Position numbers and translations under genes: made by a program. The notes under the pieces were generated by a model. It ran no database searches, was not told the DNA's origin, and saw nothing but the letters and a program-made list of their open reading frames with translations. Below, one piece after another: positions 51,310-60,240 of a DNA stretch of 64,000 nt. The stretch covers positions 1,116,001 to 1,180,000 of the forward strand of contig NZ_JAUSTJ010000001.1 of the NCBI RefSeq assembly GCF_030812785.1. The letters run 5' to 3'. Positions within the stretch are counted from its first letter, which is position 1; the number at the start of each line of letters is the position of its first letter. Source of the DNA: Sphingomonas kyeonggiensis (GTDB lineage: Bacteria; Pseudomonadota; Alphaproteobacteria; Sphingomonadales; Sphingomonadaceae).

Positions 51310-51770
51310 GACTTGGGCGGGGGAGAACTCTTGCGGATGGTGCCGAGGAAGCTCGCAACGGTCATGTCACCCTGGCGGACGACGCCGCGCAGGAACAGCA
51401 TGCGGCCGGTCTCGCGGAGCAGCTCGACTTCGGCTTCGGTATCGGTGCCGATCGCGCCGCCGGCGATGAACTGGATCGACATGTCGACGGTCGAGGCTGG
51501 GCCGGCAAGCACGCCGAGGCCGCGTGCGCCGGCGAACAAGGCCATGTCGATGAACCCGGCCAGCGCGCCGCCATGGATATGGTCGCGCAAATTGGAATGC
51601 TGGCGCTCGAAGCGGTGGCGGACCAGCGCGGTCCGCGCGTCCACCGCCTTTACCGAGAGCGCGCCGATGAAGCTGTTGAACCGCCCCTGGTCCAGGATCT
51701 GCCAGCGCTTCCAGCCTGGCAGGTCCGGATCATCTTCGTAGAAGAAATGCTCTGGGCCGGGTTGGTTCAC
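51306..51770 (-). CDS. PaaI-type hotdog thioesterase
   Basis: A 154-residue hotdog-fold acyl-CoA thioesterase. It has HIHGGALAGFIDMALFAGARG (the conserved glycine-rich helix start) and VDMSIQFIAGGAIGTDTEAEVELLRETGRMLFLRG. The N-terminal 40 residues (EHFFYEDDPDLPGWKRWQ) are typical of PaaI-like proteins. Acyl-CoA substrate unknown. It lies four bases after sdhB and overlaps zapE, so it may be transcribed with them. Confidence 0.87.
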   Translation of the reverse strand: MNQPGPEHFFYEDDPDLPGWKRWQILDQGRFNSFIGALSVKAVDARTALVRHRFERQHSNLRDHIHGGALAGFIDMALFAGARGLGVLAGPASTVDMSIQFIAGGAIGTDTEAEVELLRETGRMLFLRGVVRQGDMTVASFLGTIRKSSPPPKS

Positions 51771-51774
51771 AGGA

Positions 51775-52560
51775 TCAGATCGTGCGCTCGGCTTCCATCT
51801 TCTTGATCTCGGCGATCGCCTTGCCGGGGTTCAGGCCCTTCGGACAGACGTTCGAGCAGTTCATGATCGTGTGGCAGCGATAGAGGCGGAACGGATCCTC
51901 GAGATTGTCGAGGCGCTCGCCGGTCATCTCGTCGCGCGAGTCGGCCAGCCAGCGATAGGCCTGGAGCAGGATCGCGGGGCCGAGGAACTTGTCGCTGTTC
52001 CACCAGTAGCTCGGGCACGAGGTCGAGCAGCAGGCGCACAGGATGCACTCGTACAGGCCGTCGAGCTTCTCGCGCTGTTCGGGCGACTGGAGCCGCTCCT
52101 TGCCCGAAGGCGTGGTCGACACGGTCTGCAGCCACGGCTTGATCGAGGCGTACTGCGCATAGAAGTGCGTGAAGTCGGGAACCAGGTCCTTGATCACGTC
52201 CATGTGCGGCAGCGGCGTAATGCGGATGTCGCCCTTGATGTCCTCGATCGCGGTGGTGCAGGCGAGGCCGTTGCGCCCGTCCATGTTCATCGAGCACGAG
52301 CCGCAAATGCCTTCGCGGCACGAGCGGCGGAAGGTCAGCGAGCTGTCCTGCTCCGACTTGATCTTGATCAGCGCGTCGAGGACCATCGGGCCGCATTCGT
52401 CGAGGTCGATCTCGAAAGTGTCGTAGCGCGGATTCTCGCCCGAATCCGGATCGTAGCGATAGATCTTGAACTTCTTGACGTTCTTCGCGCCCGGGGCCGC
52501 CTTGTGCTCCTTGCCCTTGGTGGAGATGCGGCTGTTCTTGGGAAGGCGGAATTCGGCCAT
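51775..52560 (-). CDS. sdhB: Succinate dehydrogenase iron-sulfur subunit
   Basis: A 261-residue subunit carrying the three iron-sulfur clusters of complex II. The N-terminal 2Fe-2S ferredoxin domain has [16 protein letters not shown] and ACTT. The C-terminal domain holds [16 protein letters not shown] and the [15 protein letters not shown] cluster sites. ATG at 52560 gives [11 protein letters not shown]. Its partner genes sdhCDA are 3.5 kb upstream on the same strand, separated by protease and toxin genes. The ClpP-like gene ends 58 bases before it. Confidence 0.98.
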   Translation of the reverse strand: MAEFRLPKNSRISTKGKEHKAAPGAKNVKKFKIYRYDPDSGENPRYDTFEIDLDECGPMVLDALIKIKSEQDSSLTFRRSCREGICGSCSMNMDGRNGLACTTAIEDIKGDIRITPLPHMDVIKDLVPDFTHFYAQYASIKPWLQTVSTTPSGKERLQSPEQREKLDGLYECILCACCSTSCPSYWWNSDKFLGPAILLQAYRWLADSRDEMTGERLDNLEDPFRLYRCHTIMNCSNVCPKGLNPGKAIAEIKKMEAERTI

Positions 52561-52618
52561 CGAGGGGTTCCTTATGCTTGGCCGCGCGATAGCCAATCGC
52601 GCCGCGTGGCTCAACCTC

Positions 52619-53494
52619 TCAGATGATGTCGAGCACCAGCCCCAGCGAACGCGCCTCTTCCGCCTCGATATACCAGTTGGCCGGCGCGCGCTCGCTGACC
52701 TGCTCGAAGCTTACGGTCGAACCCGCGATGATGTCGCGGAAGCCCTCTTCCTCGATCCGCACCGATTCCTCGATTTCGTGCAGCTTGGCCTTCAGGCTGG
52801 CGACCTGCGTGCGAAGCGGGCCGGACAGCGCGAGCGTCGACTGGATCTGGCGCTCATGGATCATCAGCCGCGTGCCGCGGGTCAGGAAGCGCTTGTCGGC
52901 GGGGAAGGCGGCCATGAAGGTAGCGCCGGCCGAATAGACCGCGACCTTGCCGAGGAACAGGATCTCGCGCCCCGAATAGTCGCGCAGCAGCCGGATCTCG
53001 TCGCCCATCAGCCGCGCAACCTCGGGGTCGCCGCCGAGCGTCGACAGCGAGACGACCAGCGTGCCGTCCCTGGGCGCGGCACCGAGCTGCTCGCGGAAGC
53101 TGGCGTACATCGCCTGATCGACCGGCCCGGAAAGTGCGACATGCGGCCGGGCGAGCAGCGGATAACGGGTCGCCTGGCTGCCGTCGTCCGGCAGCGGCTC
53201 GGGAGGGGGAGCGTTGGTCACAGGCGCGGTAACCGCCACGGGCGCGTCGGGTTCCGGCGCCGCGGGAAGGGCGGGGGCGGCGGGCCGGGGCGCCAGCGCC
53301 CGGCGCTGTGCCTCGCGCTGCTCGATCCAGCGGCGGACCAGGAACGCGAAACCAAGGGTGATGAGCAGGCCGAGCCCGACCTGGAGCAGCCGGTTGCGGA
53401 AGCCGCCGGGAAGCGCCCTCTGGATCGCCGCGGGGATCTGGTGCTCCAGATCGCCGGGGACCAGCCGCTCCAGCAGGGTTTCCTGCTCGGCCAT
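52619..53494 (-). CDS. Membrane-anchored ClpP-like serine protease fold protein
   Basis: A 291-residue protein. One membrane helix (about 37-53) is followed by a Pro/Ala-rich linker (65-105) and a ClpP-fold domain (about 118-291). Recognisable ClpP features are [24 protein letters not shown], the nucleophile in [15 protein letters not shown] (Ser188) and RLMIHERQ (His213). The position of the catalytic aspartate aligns with Asn273 ([17 protein letters not shown]), so the triad is Ser-His-Asn. It directly follows the C13 peptidase gene (TAG then ATG). Role unknown; a membrane protease or binding fold. Confidence 0.75.
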   Translation of the reverse strand: MAEQETLLERLVPGDLEHQIPAAIQRALPGGFRNRLLQVGLGLLITLGFAFLVRRWIEQREAQRRALAPRPAAPALPAAPEPDAPVAVTAPVTNAPPPEPLPDDGSQATRYPLLARPHVALSGPVDQAMYASFREQLGAAPRDGTLVVSLSTLGGDPEVARLMGDEIRLLRDYSGREILFLGKVAVYSAGATFMAAFPADKRFLTRGTRLMIHERQIQSTLALSGPLRTQVASLKAKLHEIEESVRIEEEGFRDIIAGSTVSFEQVSERAPANWYIEAEEARSLGLVLDII

Positions 53495-54469
53495 CTATCC
53501 CCCGCGCTTCAGCGCATCGGTCGCCGGGCGGCCGACCGGTGGCGTATCGGTCTTCGGGATGCGCGCCTCGAGCTGGGTCAGCCAGGTCGCGACATGGTCG
53601 CCGATGCTCACTTGCGGGTTGGACGGCGGCACGCGTGCGGCGCTTTCCCAGTCGCCGATCATCATCCGCGCCTCGTCCGACGCCTTCTCCAGCGGCTGGC
53701 TCTTGCGCAGCGCATGGTTGATCATCGCGTCGCCGAAGAAGGTCCAGTCATTGTCCGCCTGGCATCCGAACGAAGTGCGGTCGGAGGAGGCAGCGGTGAA
53801 CAGCGCGGTGTCGGGGCTGGAGAGCGGGCCGACGAAGATGCCCGAATAGCAGGCCGACAGGATCAGCACGCGGTTCTTTATGCCCAGTTCGTCGAGTAGC
53901 GTCTCGAGCCGCTTCGGACTCAATATGCCGAAACCCTCGTCGCCGTCATGATAGGCGATGCCCACCTGGGCGCCATGGCTGGTGGTGTAGAGGACGAGGA
54001 CGTCCTGCTCCTTGTCCATCACCTCGGCGATGCGGGCAAGGGCGAGGGTGAGGCTGGTCAGCGATCCATTCGGCAGCTCGCTCGGCAGGTTGCCGGCGCT
54101 GCCGGCAAGGACGACGGTGCGACCGGCGGCATCGAAGCGCCGTGACAGTACCTTGCCGGCCTCGCGCGCCTCGCGCCCGAACACCGGATCGCTGTCCAGC
54201 GCGACCGAGATCACATAGGCGTCGACCAGCGTCTTGCGCTGCGGCTGGAGCGCGTTGAGTGCGACGTTGAGCTTGCGGCTGTCGGCGAGCATCGCCCTGG
54301 CCGAGCGCCCGCGCTGCAACTCGGGGCCGGGATCGAGCCCCTCGATGCCATCGGTTCCGGAGACCATCCCCGGCCAGCCCGCCTTGTGTTCCGGCGCCCT
54401 ATACTGGGCGGCGGCCGGCGTGGTGGCGAGCGCGGCAACCGCCGCAAGCATGGCGAACGCGATACGCAT
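53495..54469 (-). CDS. Exported C13-family (legumain/caspase-like) peptidase
   Basis: A 324-residue exported cysteine peptidase-like protein. The signal peptide is MRIAFAMLAAVAALATTPAA AAQ type. The clan CD core has VLYTTSHGAQVG with His165 and VLILSACYSG with Cys207, the standard His/Cys dyad of C13. Bacterial C13 proteins have no well-defined role, but legumain relatives cut after Asn or Asp. The gene abuts the ClpP-like gene and lies 85 bases downstream of a membrane-protein gene in the same direction. Confidence 0.85.
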   Translation of the reverse strand: MRIAFAMLAAVAALATTPAAAQYRAPEHKAGWPGMVSGTDGIEGLDPGPELQRGRSARAMLADSRKLNVALNALQPQRKTLVDAYVISVALDSDPVFGREAREAGKVLSRRFDAAGRTVVLAGSAGNLPSELPNGSLTSLTLALARIAEVMDKEQDVLVLYTTSHGAQVGIAYHDGDEGFGILSPKRLETLLDELGIKNRVLILSACYSGIFVGPLSSPDTALFTAASSDRTSFGCQADNDWTFFGDAMINHALRKSQPLEKASDEARMMIGDWESAARVPPSNPQVSIGDHVATWLTQLEARIPKTDTPPVGRPATDALKRGG

Positions 54470-54554
54470 GGGCAGGCCAGAACCCCCGGAATAGTTAACA
54501 TCTCACTCTCGCGGGCGCGGGAGCGGTGTCAAGCCATCTGGGGAGTGCCGGGCC

Positions 54555-55106
54555 TCAATGCCAGATGGCGGTGAGCGGATAGAGCAGGATCAGCCAGATC
54601 AGGCAGCCGATCACGATGCGCCGGTCCTTCACGATGATCGCGATCAGCGAGACGGGGAAGAAGGACCAACTGAGGACGAAGAACCGGAAGGTGAACATGC
54701 CCTTGGTGCCGGCTAGCCCGATGATCGTCGCCATCAGCGCGACATTGCAGAGCATGATGCCGCCCAGAACCTTGCAATGATATTTGTCGAAATAGCGATC
54801 GAGATCGCCCCACTCCTCGGGATCGTCGGGGAAGATCAGCGAGGCGGCGACATAATAGGTGGCGGTGACGAGGAAACCGCAGAACAGCACCGGCCAGTTG
54901 AGCTGCAATGCGTCGCGCAAGCCCCAGCCATACATCCAGAAGGAGACGACATCGCAGGAGACGAAGACCGCGAGCAGGATCGTTGCCCAGCCGATCCGCA
55001 CCTTGTGGCTGGCCTTGAGCGCACGGCTGAGCCCGCCAAGCCCGTCGGCGAGCGCCAGGCCGAGCAGCAGGCCGAAGAAGCTGAAGATGAATTCGAACGC
55101 GCTCAT
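54555..55106 (-). CDS. Polytopic membrane protein of unknown function
   Basis: A 183-residue protein with about five to six hydrophobic helices (starts MSAFEFIFSFFGLLLGLALADG). A charged loop DDPEEWGDLDRYFDKYHC lies in the middle. No family is recognised. It is followed on the same strand by the C13 and ClpP-like genes, so the three may form one small operon. It is divergent from higBA. Confidence 0.6.
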   Translation of the reverse strand: MSAFEFIFSFFGLLLGLALADGLGGLSRALKASHKVRIGWATILLAVFVSCDVVSFWMYGWGLRDALQLNWPVLFCGFLVTATYYVAASLIFPDDPEEWGDLDRYFDKYHCKVLGGIMLCNVALMATIIGLAGTKGMFTFRFFVLSWSFFPVSLIAIIVKDRRIVIGCLIWLILLYPLTAIWH

Positions 55107-55167
55107 GCAGTGCCCCCTGGCCCAAGCACTCGCGTGGTTAGGGCGAGGGTGTCAAGCGCACCTGTTT

Positions 55168-55208
55168 GTCAAGTGACGCTTGACGCTTTACGTTGCTACC
55201 CATATCTT
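55168..55208 (+). promoter_or_regulatory. higBA promoter with embedded operator
   Basis: GTCAAG-TGACG-CTTGAC (55168-55184) is a perfect 6-bp inverted repeat. A further GTCAAG half-site lies at 55151-55156. TTGACG (55180-55185), 17 bases and TATCTT (55203-55208) form a promoter, so the operator covers the -35. Expected transcription start is about 55215, the GTG codon itself. Confidence 0.6.
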
Positions 55209-55214
55209 CGGTGC

Positions 55215-55502
55215 GTGCAGATCGAGTCCATTCGGCACAAGGCACTCCGAAGCTTCGTCGAGACCGGCAAGCCGAAGGGGCTGAACGCGAATGTCGCCGA
55301 GCGGCTTTTACGGATGATCGCCTATCTTGCCGCGATCGAGAGTGCCGAGGAACTCTATATCCCACCGAACTGGGGTGCGCATCTGCTCACCGGCGACCGC
55401 GCAGGCACCTGGTCGCTGACCGTGACGAAGAACTGGCGGATGACCTTCCGGATCACGGAAGAGGGCATGATCGTCGATATGGATCTGGAGGATTATCACT
55501 GA
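55215..55502 (+). CDS. higB: HigB-type toxin (RelE/ParE fold)
   Basis: A 95-residue HigB-like ribosome-dependent mRNA nuclease. It begins VQIESIRHKALRSFVETGKPKG and has LTGDRAGTWSLTVTKNWRMTFR and the terminal VDMDLEDYH, all hallmarks of this toxin group. The GTG at 55215 is the first start fitting the family; there is no ribosome site and the predicted promoter places it at or very near +1, suggesting a leaderless message. The antitoxin gene overlaps by one base (TGATG). Confidence 0.93.
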   Translation: MQIESIRHKALRSFVETGKPKGLNANVAERLLRMIAYLAAIESAEELYIPPNWGAHLLTGDRAGTWSLTVTKNWRMTFRITEEGMIVDMDLEDYH

Positions 55503-55804
55503 TGGCCATCACCGTCGCTTCCGCCTTCGCGGTCCATCCCGGCGAATGGCTGCGCCATGAGATCGTCGAACCGCATGGACTGGGCGTGACCGAGGTGGCT
55601 GCGCATCTCGGCGTCACCCGCCAGGCGATGAGCGCGCTGCTCAACGGCCGGGCCGGCCTATCCGCCGAAATGGCGATCCGTTTCGAGAAGGCCTTCGGGG
55701 TGAAGGCCGATACGCTGCTCCGCATGCAGGGCGCACACGAGCTGGCGAATGCGCGCGCGCAGGCGGATGCGATCAAGGTCGAGCGGTTTGGGAAGGCGGC
55801 TTAG
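55502..55804 (+). CDS. higA: HigA-type antitoxin (XRE family)
   Basis: A 100-residue helix-turn-helix antitoxin. The HTH is VTEVAAHLGVTRQAMSALLNGRAGLS (about 28-53, read in parts), typical of HigA. It should bind HigB and repress the operon through the GTCAAG sites. Order toxin-antitoxin is the usual higBA order. The stop overlaps that of the convergent orphan gene (TTAG). Confidence 0.94.
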   Translation: MAITVASAFAVHPGEWLRHEIVEPHGLGVTEVAAHLGVTRQAMSALLNGRAGLSAEMAIRFEKAFGVKADTLLRMQGAHELANARAQADAIKVERFGKAA

Positions 55805-56058
55805 CGTTTGGCTTTTGCACGAACCTGCGCTCGCTCACGGAACGGCTTTCGGGTGCCTTCCAATCCGATCCAGTTTAGTAGATCGTCGGCGCTTTTTAGT
55901 AACGGAGTGCCCGATAGGGCACCCGAAGACGACTCATCGCTCATGAATGCGATGCCTTCCTCGGAGAGGATCGCGAAGAAGCGCTCTCCCGAAGATGTGC
56001 GGAGCTCGATTTTAACCGAGCGATAGCTGGCATCGACCTCCGCAATCTTCAGTGTCAT
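55801..56058 (-). CDS. Orphan small protein downstream of sdhA
   Basis: An 85-residue protein I cannot assign. It is rich in Glu/Ser/Lys/Arg with a basic tail (RERAQVRAKAKR). Its sequence is less GC-rich and less codon-biased than its neighbours, a hint of acquisition. It starts 16 bases after sdhA in the same direction and overlaps the convergent higA stop. The coding call rests on the open frame and position, so it is less sure. Confidence 0.5.
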   Translation of the reverse strand: MTLKIAEVDASYRSVKIELRTSSGERFFAILSEEGIAFMSDESSSGALSGTPLLKSADDLLNWIGLEGTRKPFRERAQVRAKAKR

Positions 56059-56073
56059 GATCCAAGAGCCTCT

Positions 56074-57873
56074 TTAGTACACCCGCTTCTTCGGCTTGAT
56101 GTACTCGATCTCGTCGGTGAGCGTGTAGTCGTGGACCGGGCGGTAATCGATGCTCGTGGCGCCGCCCTTGCCGCCCCAGCCTTCGAAGGTGGCTACGGTG
56201 TGCTTCATCCAGTTCTTGTCGTCGCGCTCGGGGAAGTCCTCGTGCATGTGCGCGCCGCGGCTTTCCTTGCGGTTGGCGGCGCACTCGATGGTGACGACGG
56301 CCTGGCCGATCAGATTGTCGAGCTCGAGCGTCTCGACCAGGTCGGTGTTCCAGATCAGCGAGCGGTCCTGGATGCCCACGTCCTGGAAGCCCTTATAGAC
56401 TTCCTTCATGTGCTCGACGCCTTCCGCCAGCAGCGCGCTGTCGCGGAACACGGCGCAGTGGCGCTGCATCGTCTTCTGCATGTCGGCGCGGATCTGCGCG
56501 GTCGGCTTCTCGCCCTTGGCGTTGCGGAAATGGTCGAGGCGGCTCAGCGCGAACTCTTCCGAGCCCTTGGGCAGCTCGTTGTGCTTGGTGCCCGGCTTGA
56601 CGATCTCCTTGAGGCGCAGGCCGGTAGCGCGGCCGAACACCACGAGGTCGATCAGCGAGTTGGAGCCGAGGCGGTTGGCGCCGTGGACCGACACGCAGGC
56701 CGCTTCGCCGACCGCGAACAGGCCGGGGACGACCGAGTCCGGATCGCCGTCCTTATTGCGGACGACTTCGCCGTGATAATTGGTCGGGATGCCACCCATA
56801 TTGTAGTGGACGGTCGGCACCACCGGCAGCGGCTGGCGGGTCAGGTCGACGCCGGCGAAGATCTTGCCGGTCTCGGTGATGCCCGGCAGGCGCTCGTGCA
56901 GGATCTTCGGGTCGATATGGTTGAGGTGAAGGAAGATGTGATCCTTCTCCTTGCCGACGCCGCGGCCCTCGCGGATTTCCATCGCCATCGAGCGCGCGAC
57001 GACGTCGCGGCTGGCGAGATCCTTCGCCGACGGAGCATAGCGCTCCATGAAGCGCTCGCCCTCGGAGTTGGTGAGATAGCCGCCTTCACCGCGCGCGCCC
57101 TCGGTGATGAGGACGCCGGCGCCGTAGATGCCGGTCGGGTGGAACTGGACGAACTCCATGTCCTGCAGCGCGATGCCCGCGCGCAGCGCCATGCCGTTGC
57201 CGTCGCCGGTGCAGGTGTGCGCCGAGGTCGCCGACTGGTAGACGCGGCCGCCGCCGCCCGTCGCGAGGACGACGGCGTGGCTGCGAAAGCGGTGGATCGA
57301 GCCGTCTTCCATGCACAGCGCGATCACACCGCGGCAGGCGCCGTCTTCCATGATCAGGTCGAGCGCGAAATATTCGACGTAGAAGTCGGCGTCATACTTC
57401 AGGCTCTGCTGGTAGAGCGCGTGGAGCATGGCATGGCCGGTGCGGTCCGCCGCGGCGCAGGTGCGCTGCACGGGCGGGCCTTCGCCCATGTTCTGCATGT
57501 GGCCGCCGAACGGACGCTGGTAGATCGTGCCGTTGTCGTTTCGGCTGAACGGCACGCCGGCATGCTCGAGCTCGTAGACCGCGGCCGGGGCCTCGCGGAC
57601 CATATACTCGATCGCGTCCTGGTCGCCGAGCCAGTCGGAGCCCTTGACGGTGTCGAACATGTGCCACGACCAGTGGTCGGGCGTGTTGTTGCCGAGGCTC
57701 GCCGCGATGCCGCCCTGGGCGGCGACGGTGTGCGAGCGGGTGGGGAACACCTTGGTGATGCAGGCGGTCTTCAGCCCGGCCTCGGCGCAGCCCATGGTGG
57801 CGCGCAGGCCCGAGCCGCCGGCACCGACGACGACGGCGTCATAGGTGTGGTCGATGATCTTGTAGGCGGACAT
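56074..57873 (-). CDS. sdhA: Succinate dehydrogenase flavoprotein subunit
   Basis: A 599-residue catalytic subunit of complex II. The FAD loop is [15 protein letters not shown] (15-29). The covalent-FAD histidine is in [10 protein letters not shown]. The active-site segments [21 protein letters not shown] (read in parts) and the C-terminal [18 protein letters not shown] are intact. Its ATG overlaps the sdhD stop by one base. Normally sdhB follows at once; here an orphan gene and a 3-kb accessory block come first. Confidence 0.98.
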   Translation of the reverse strand: MSAYKIIDHTYDAVVVGAGGSGLRATMGCAEAGLKTACITKVFPTRSHTVAAQGGIAASLGNNTPDHWSWHMFDTVKGSDWLGDQDAIEYMVREAPAAVYELEHAGVPFSRNDNGTIYQRPFGGHMQNMGEGPPVQRTCAAADRTGHAMLHALYQQSLKYDADFYVEYFALDLIMEDGACRGVIALCMEDGSIHRFRSHAVVLATGGGGRVYQSATSAHTCTGDGNGMALRAGIALQDMEFVQFHPTGIYGAGVLITEGARGEGGYLTNSEGERFMERYAPSAKDLASRDVVARSMAMEIREGRGVGKEKDHIFLHLNHIDPKILHERLPGITETGKIFAGVDLTRQPLPVVPTVHYNMGGIPTNYHGEVVRNKDGDPDSVVPGLFAVGEAACVSVHGANRLGSNSLIDLVVFGRATGLRLKEIVKPGTKHNELPKGSEEFALSRLDHFRNAKGEKPTAQIRADMQKTMQRHCAVFRDSALLAEGVEHMKEVYKGFQDVGIQDRSLIWNTDLVETLELDNLIGQAVVTIECAANRKESRGAHMHEDFPERDDKNWMKHTVATFEGWGGKGGATSIDYRPVHDYTLTDEIEYIKPKKRVY

Positions 57874-58262
57874 CAGAGCGCGGCTCCCGCCGTGAAGGCG
57901 ATCTTGAGGATCGAGAAGATGGCGGTCGTGCCGGCCGCCAGCGTGAAGAAGTTGAGCAGGATCATCAGGACGATGTGCGTCTCGTCATGCTGATAATCCT
58001 CGATCACCACCTGCAGGCCCAGGCGGAAGTGATAGAAGGTGCTGAGGACGAGCAGGATCAGCGGCACCGCGACCTGGGTCTGGCCGATCCAGTGGCGGAC
58101 GGTCTCGAAGTCATAGGCCGGCAGCAGCGCGAGGCTGACCACGAACCAGACCATCAGGATCAGGTTGGAGCCGGCGGTGAGGCGCTGGTGCCACCAGTGG
58201 TGCGTGCCTTCCTTGGCGGGGCCGAGGCCGCGGACGCGGCCGATGCTGGTGCCGTTACCCAT
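57873..58262 (-). CDS. sdhD: Succinate dehydrogenase membrane anchor subunit
   Basis: A 129-residue anchor with three transmembrane helices. The heme ligand region is [15 protein letters not shown] near the second helix end. The start [30 protein letters not shown] is typical of alphaproteobacterial SdhD. It overlaps the sdhC end by eight bases and sdhA by one, showing translational coupling. Confidence 0.95.
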   Translation of the reverse strand: MGNGTSIGRVRGLGPAKEGTHHWWHQRLTAGSNLILMVWFVVSLALLPAYDFETVRHWIGQTQVAVPLILLVLSTFYHFRLGLQVVIEDYQHDETHIVLMILLNFFTLAAGTTAIFSILKIAFTAGAAL

Positions 58263-58680
58263 TGGTCTTCCCCCAGATGATGAAGGCCCAGAAGGCCGCG
58301 GTGAGGATCACGGCGGCGACATAGGTCAGCGTCGCCGTGGTCTTGTTGGCCTTGAGCTCGAAATTGGCGCCCTGGTCGAGGAACAGGTGACGGATGCCCG
58401 AGCTCATGTGCTGGAAGAAGGACAGGGTCAGGCCGATGCCGAAGATATAGCCGACCAGGTTCAGCGCGCCGGACTGCACCGTGAATATGTCGAGGAACTG
58501 GCCATACGCCGCCGGGCCGGATGCCAGCGCGACCAGCCACCAGACGAACAGGAGCGCGCCCACGGTCGCCATGCCGCTGCCGGTGACGCGGTGCGTGATC
58601 GAGACCGCCATGGACGGGCCCCACTTCCAGATCGATAGATGCGGCGACGTGGGTCGCGCCGTGTTGCGCACATTGGCCAA
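58255..58680 (-). CDS. sdhC: Succinate dehydrogenase cytochrome b556 subunit
   Basis: A 141-residue anchor with three transmembrane helices. It has RPTSPHLSIWKWG, SITHRVTGSGM (heme-proximal) and HMSSGIRHLFLDQG, the standard SdhC pattern. The start is taken as TTG at 58680 (MANVRNTARP), preceded by GAGGAAGGAC nine bases upstream; no ATG or GTG fits the family start better. It is first of the sdhCDA unit. Confidence 0.93.
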   Translation of the reverse strand: MANVRNTARPTSPHLSIWKWGPSMAVSITHRVTGSGMATVGALLFVWWLVALASGPAAYGQFLDIFTVQSGALNLVGYIFGIGLTLSFFQHMSSGIRHLFLDQGANFELKANKTTATLTYVAAVILTAAFWAFIIWGKTNG

Positions 58681-58855
58681 GATGATGTCCTTCCTCGGTC
58701 GGTGCCCGTCTCCTTAGTCCGAGCGTGGCGGGATGCAAGCTGGCACGCGCAACCAGTGCATGTCGGGCGCCGTTGACTAACCCGGCCTTAACCAGTTCGC
58801 CCGCATAGGCAGGGCAAGTGGCCATTCGTCCCATGGCCGCACAGGGGACTTTGTC

Positions 58856-60226
58856 GTGACCAACGCCGTTTCGCCTCAGGATCTGCCGGAGCCCGGCACC
58901 GTGGCCGCCCGCATCGATGTGCGTGCGCGCCTGCGCATCTTCGACTTCGAAGGCTCGCTGGTCGCCTCGGGCCGCGCCGCCTGGGAAGCGCTCGAGCCGG
59001 AGATCCGTGCGGTCTCCGAGGCTTACTGGCAGCAATGGCTGCGCTGCTTCGCCGACGAGCGCAACTGGGCGCCCGACGACACGCAGAAGATGATTGATGT
59101 CGGCGTGGTCTTCCTCAAGAATCGCTTCCTCGAGACCGAGGGCCGGGCCTGGATCGAATCGATCGAGCGCTCGGTCGCCGCGGCCTATGCCTCGGGCGTG
59201 CCGCCGATGGCGCTGCTGTCGATGATCAGTGCGAGTGACCGGGCGGCGCTCGAGATCCTGATCCGCCGCATGGGCACCGAAGATGCGCGACTCGCCGGGC
59301 TGATCGACACGCTGATGCGCCTGTCGGCGCTCGAGGGCGACATCACCGTCGAGATCTACAACATGTACCGCGAGCACAGCGCCCAGGCGGCGCGCGACCG
59401 GCTCGCCGAGGATTTCCGCGACTCGATCGGCGGCACCGTCCAGCGCGCCTCGCGCGAAGGCGAGCAGCTCCGCGTCCAGGCCAGCCACACCTCCGCCTCG
59501 GCGCGCGGCATGCTGGGCAAGGCGTCGGAAGTCGCTGCGGCGGCCGAGCAGTCGGCAGTCGCGATGCGCGAGGCGGCACAGACCGCGGCGGGCCTGATCC
59601 GCGCGATCGAGGACGCCCGCATGGAAGTCGAAGCCGCAGCCGGCATCGCCACCCGCGCCTCCAGCCAGGCCACCGATGCCGTCGGCATGAGCGAAGCCCT
59701 TTCCGATCACGCCAAGTCGATCGAATCGATCCTCGGCCTGATCCGCGACATTGCCGGCCAGACCAACCTGCTCGCATTGAACGCGACGATCGAGGCGGCC
59801 CGTGCCGGCGATGCCGGCCGCGGCTTCGCGGTGGTCGCGCAGGAAGTGAAGAGCCTGGCCAACCAGACCGCCCGCGCCACCGACGACATCGCCGCCAAGA
59901 TCGCCGCGATCCAGTCGGCGACGAAGAGCACGGTCGAGACCAATGCCTCGATCCGCTCGACGGTGACCGAGGTGCAGGAAAGCGCCAACCGCATCCGCGT
60001 CGCGATGGAAGTCCAGGCGCAGACGGTGACCGCGATCACCGCGGCAGTCGATGAGACGGCGCTCGCCGCCGACTCGATGTCCGCCACGATCGGCGCGATC
60101 CGCGAGGATACCGAGGCGGTGGCGAGCGAGATCGACCGGGTCGGCCAGGGCTTCGCCGCGCTCGAGGGGCAGCTGGGAAGCCTGAAGGGAAGCGCCAGCG
60201 ATTTCATCGCCAAGGTCGCGGCCTGA
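58856..60226 (+). CDS. Globin-coupled-sensor-like chemoreceptor lacking the proximal histidine (paralogue 1)
   Basis: A 456-residue soluble protein. An N-terminal protoglobin-like domain (about 20-180) is followed by a methyl-accepting chemotaxis signalling domain with the hairpin tip [20 protein letters not shown] and [14 protein letters not shown]. There is no membrane segment. Aligned to paralogue 2 by [34 protein letters not shown], the proximal-heme-ligand position is Val82 instead of His81. Residues 215-419 are identical to 214-418 of paralogue 2. GTG 58856 is used. Confidence 0.85.
   Translation: MTNAVSPQDLPEPGTVAARIDVRARLRIFDFEGSLVASGRAAWEALEPEIRAVSEAYWQQWLRCFADERNWAPDDTQKMIDVGVVFLKNRFLETEGRAWIESIERSVAAAYASGVPPMALLSMISASDRAALEILIRRMGTEDARLAGLIDTLMRLSALEGDITVEIYNMYREHSAQAARDRLAEDFRDSIGGTVQRASREGEQLRVQASHTSASARGMLGKASEVAAAAEQSAVAMREAAQTAAGLIRAIEDARMEVEAAAGIATRASSQATDAVGMSEALSDHAKSIESILGLIRDIAGQTNLLALNATIEAARAGDAGRGFAVVAQEVKSLANQTARATDDIAAKIAAIQSATKSTVETNASIRSTVTEVQESANRIRVAMEVQAQTVTAITAAVDETALAADSMSATIGAIREDTEAVASEIDRVGQGFAALEGQLGSLKGSASDFIAKVAA
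59498..60112 (+). repeat. Direct repeat, first copy (signalling half of receptor 1)
   Basis: These 615 bases encode 205 residues identical to those encoded by 60880-61494. The DNA itself is nearly identical, differing mainly at synonymous third positions. It is a recent duplication or has been kept alike by gene conversion. Recombination between the copies would fuse the two receptors into one. Confidence 0.9.
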
Positions 60227-60240
60227 GGGGGAGAGGCAGG

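Noticed and set aside
52619..56058. Prophage or integron origin of the block inside the sdh locus
   Set aside because: No integrase, phage structural gene, att-like direct repeat or tRNA border was seen. Only higBA and the orphan gene look mobile in character.
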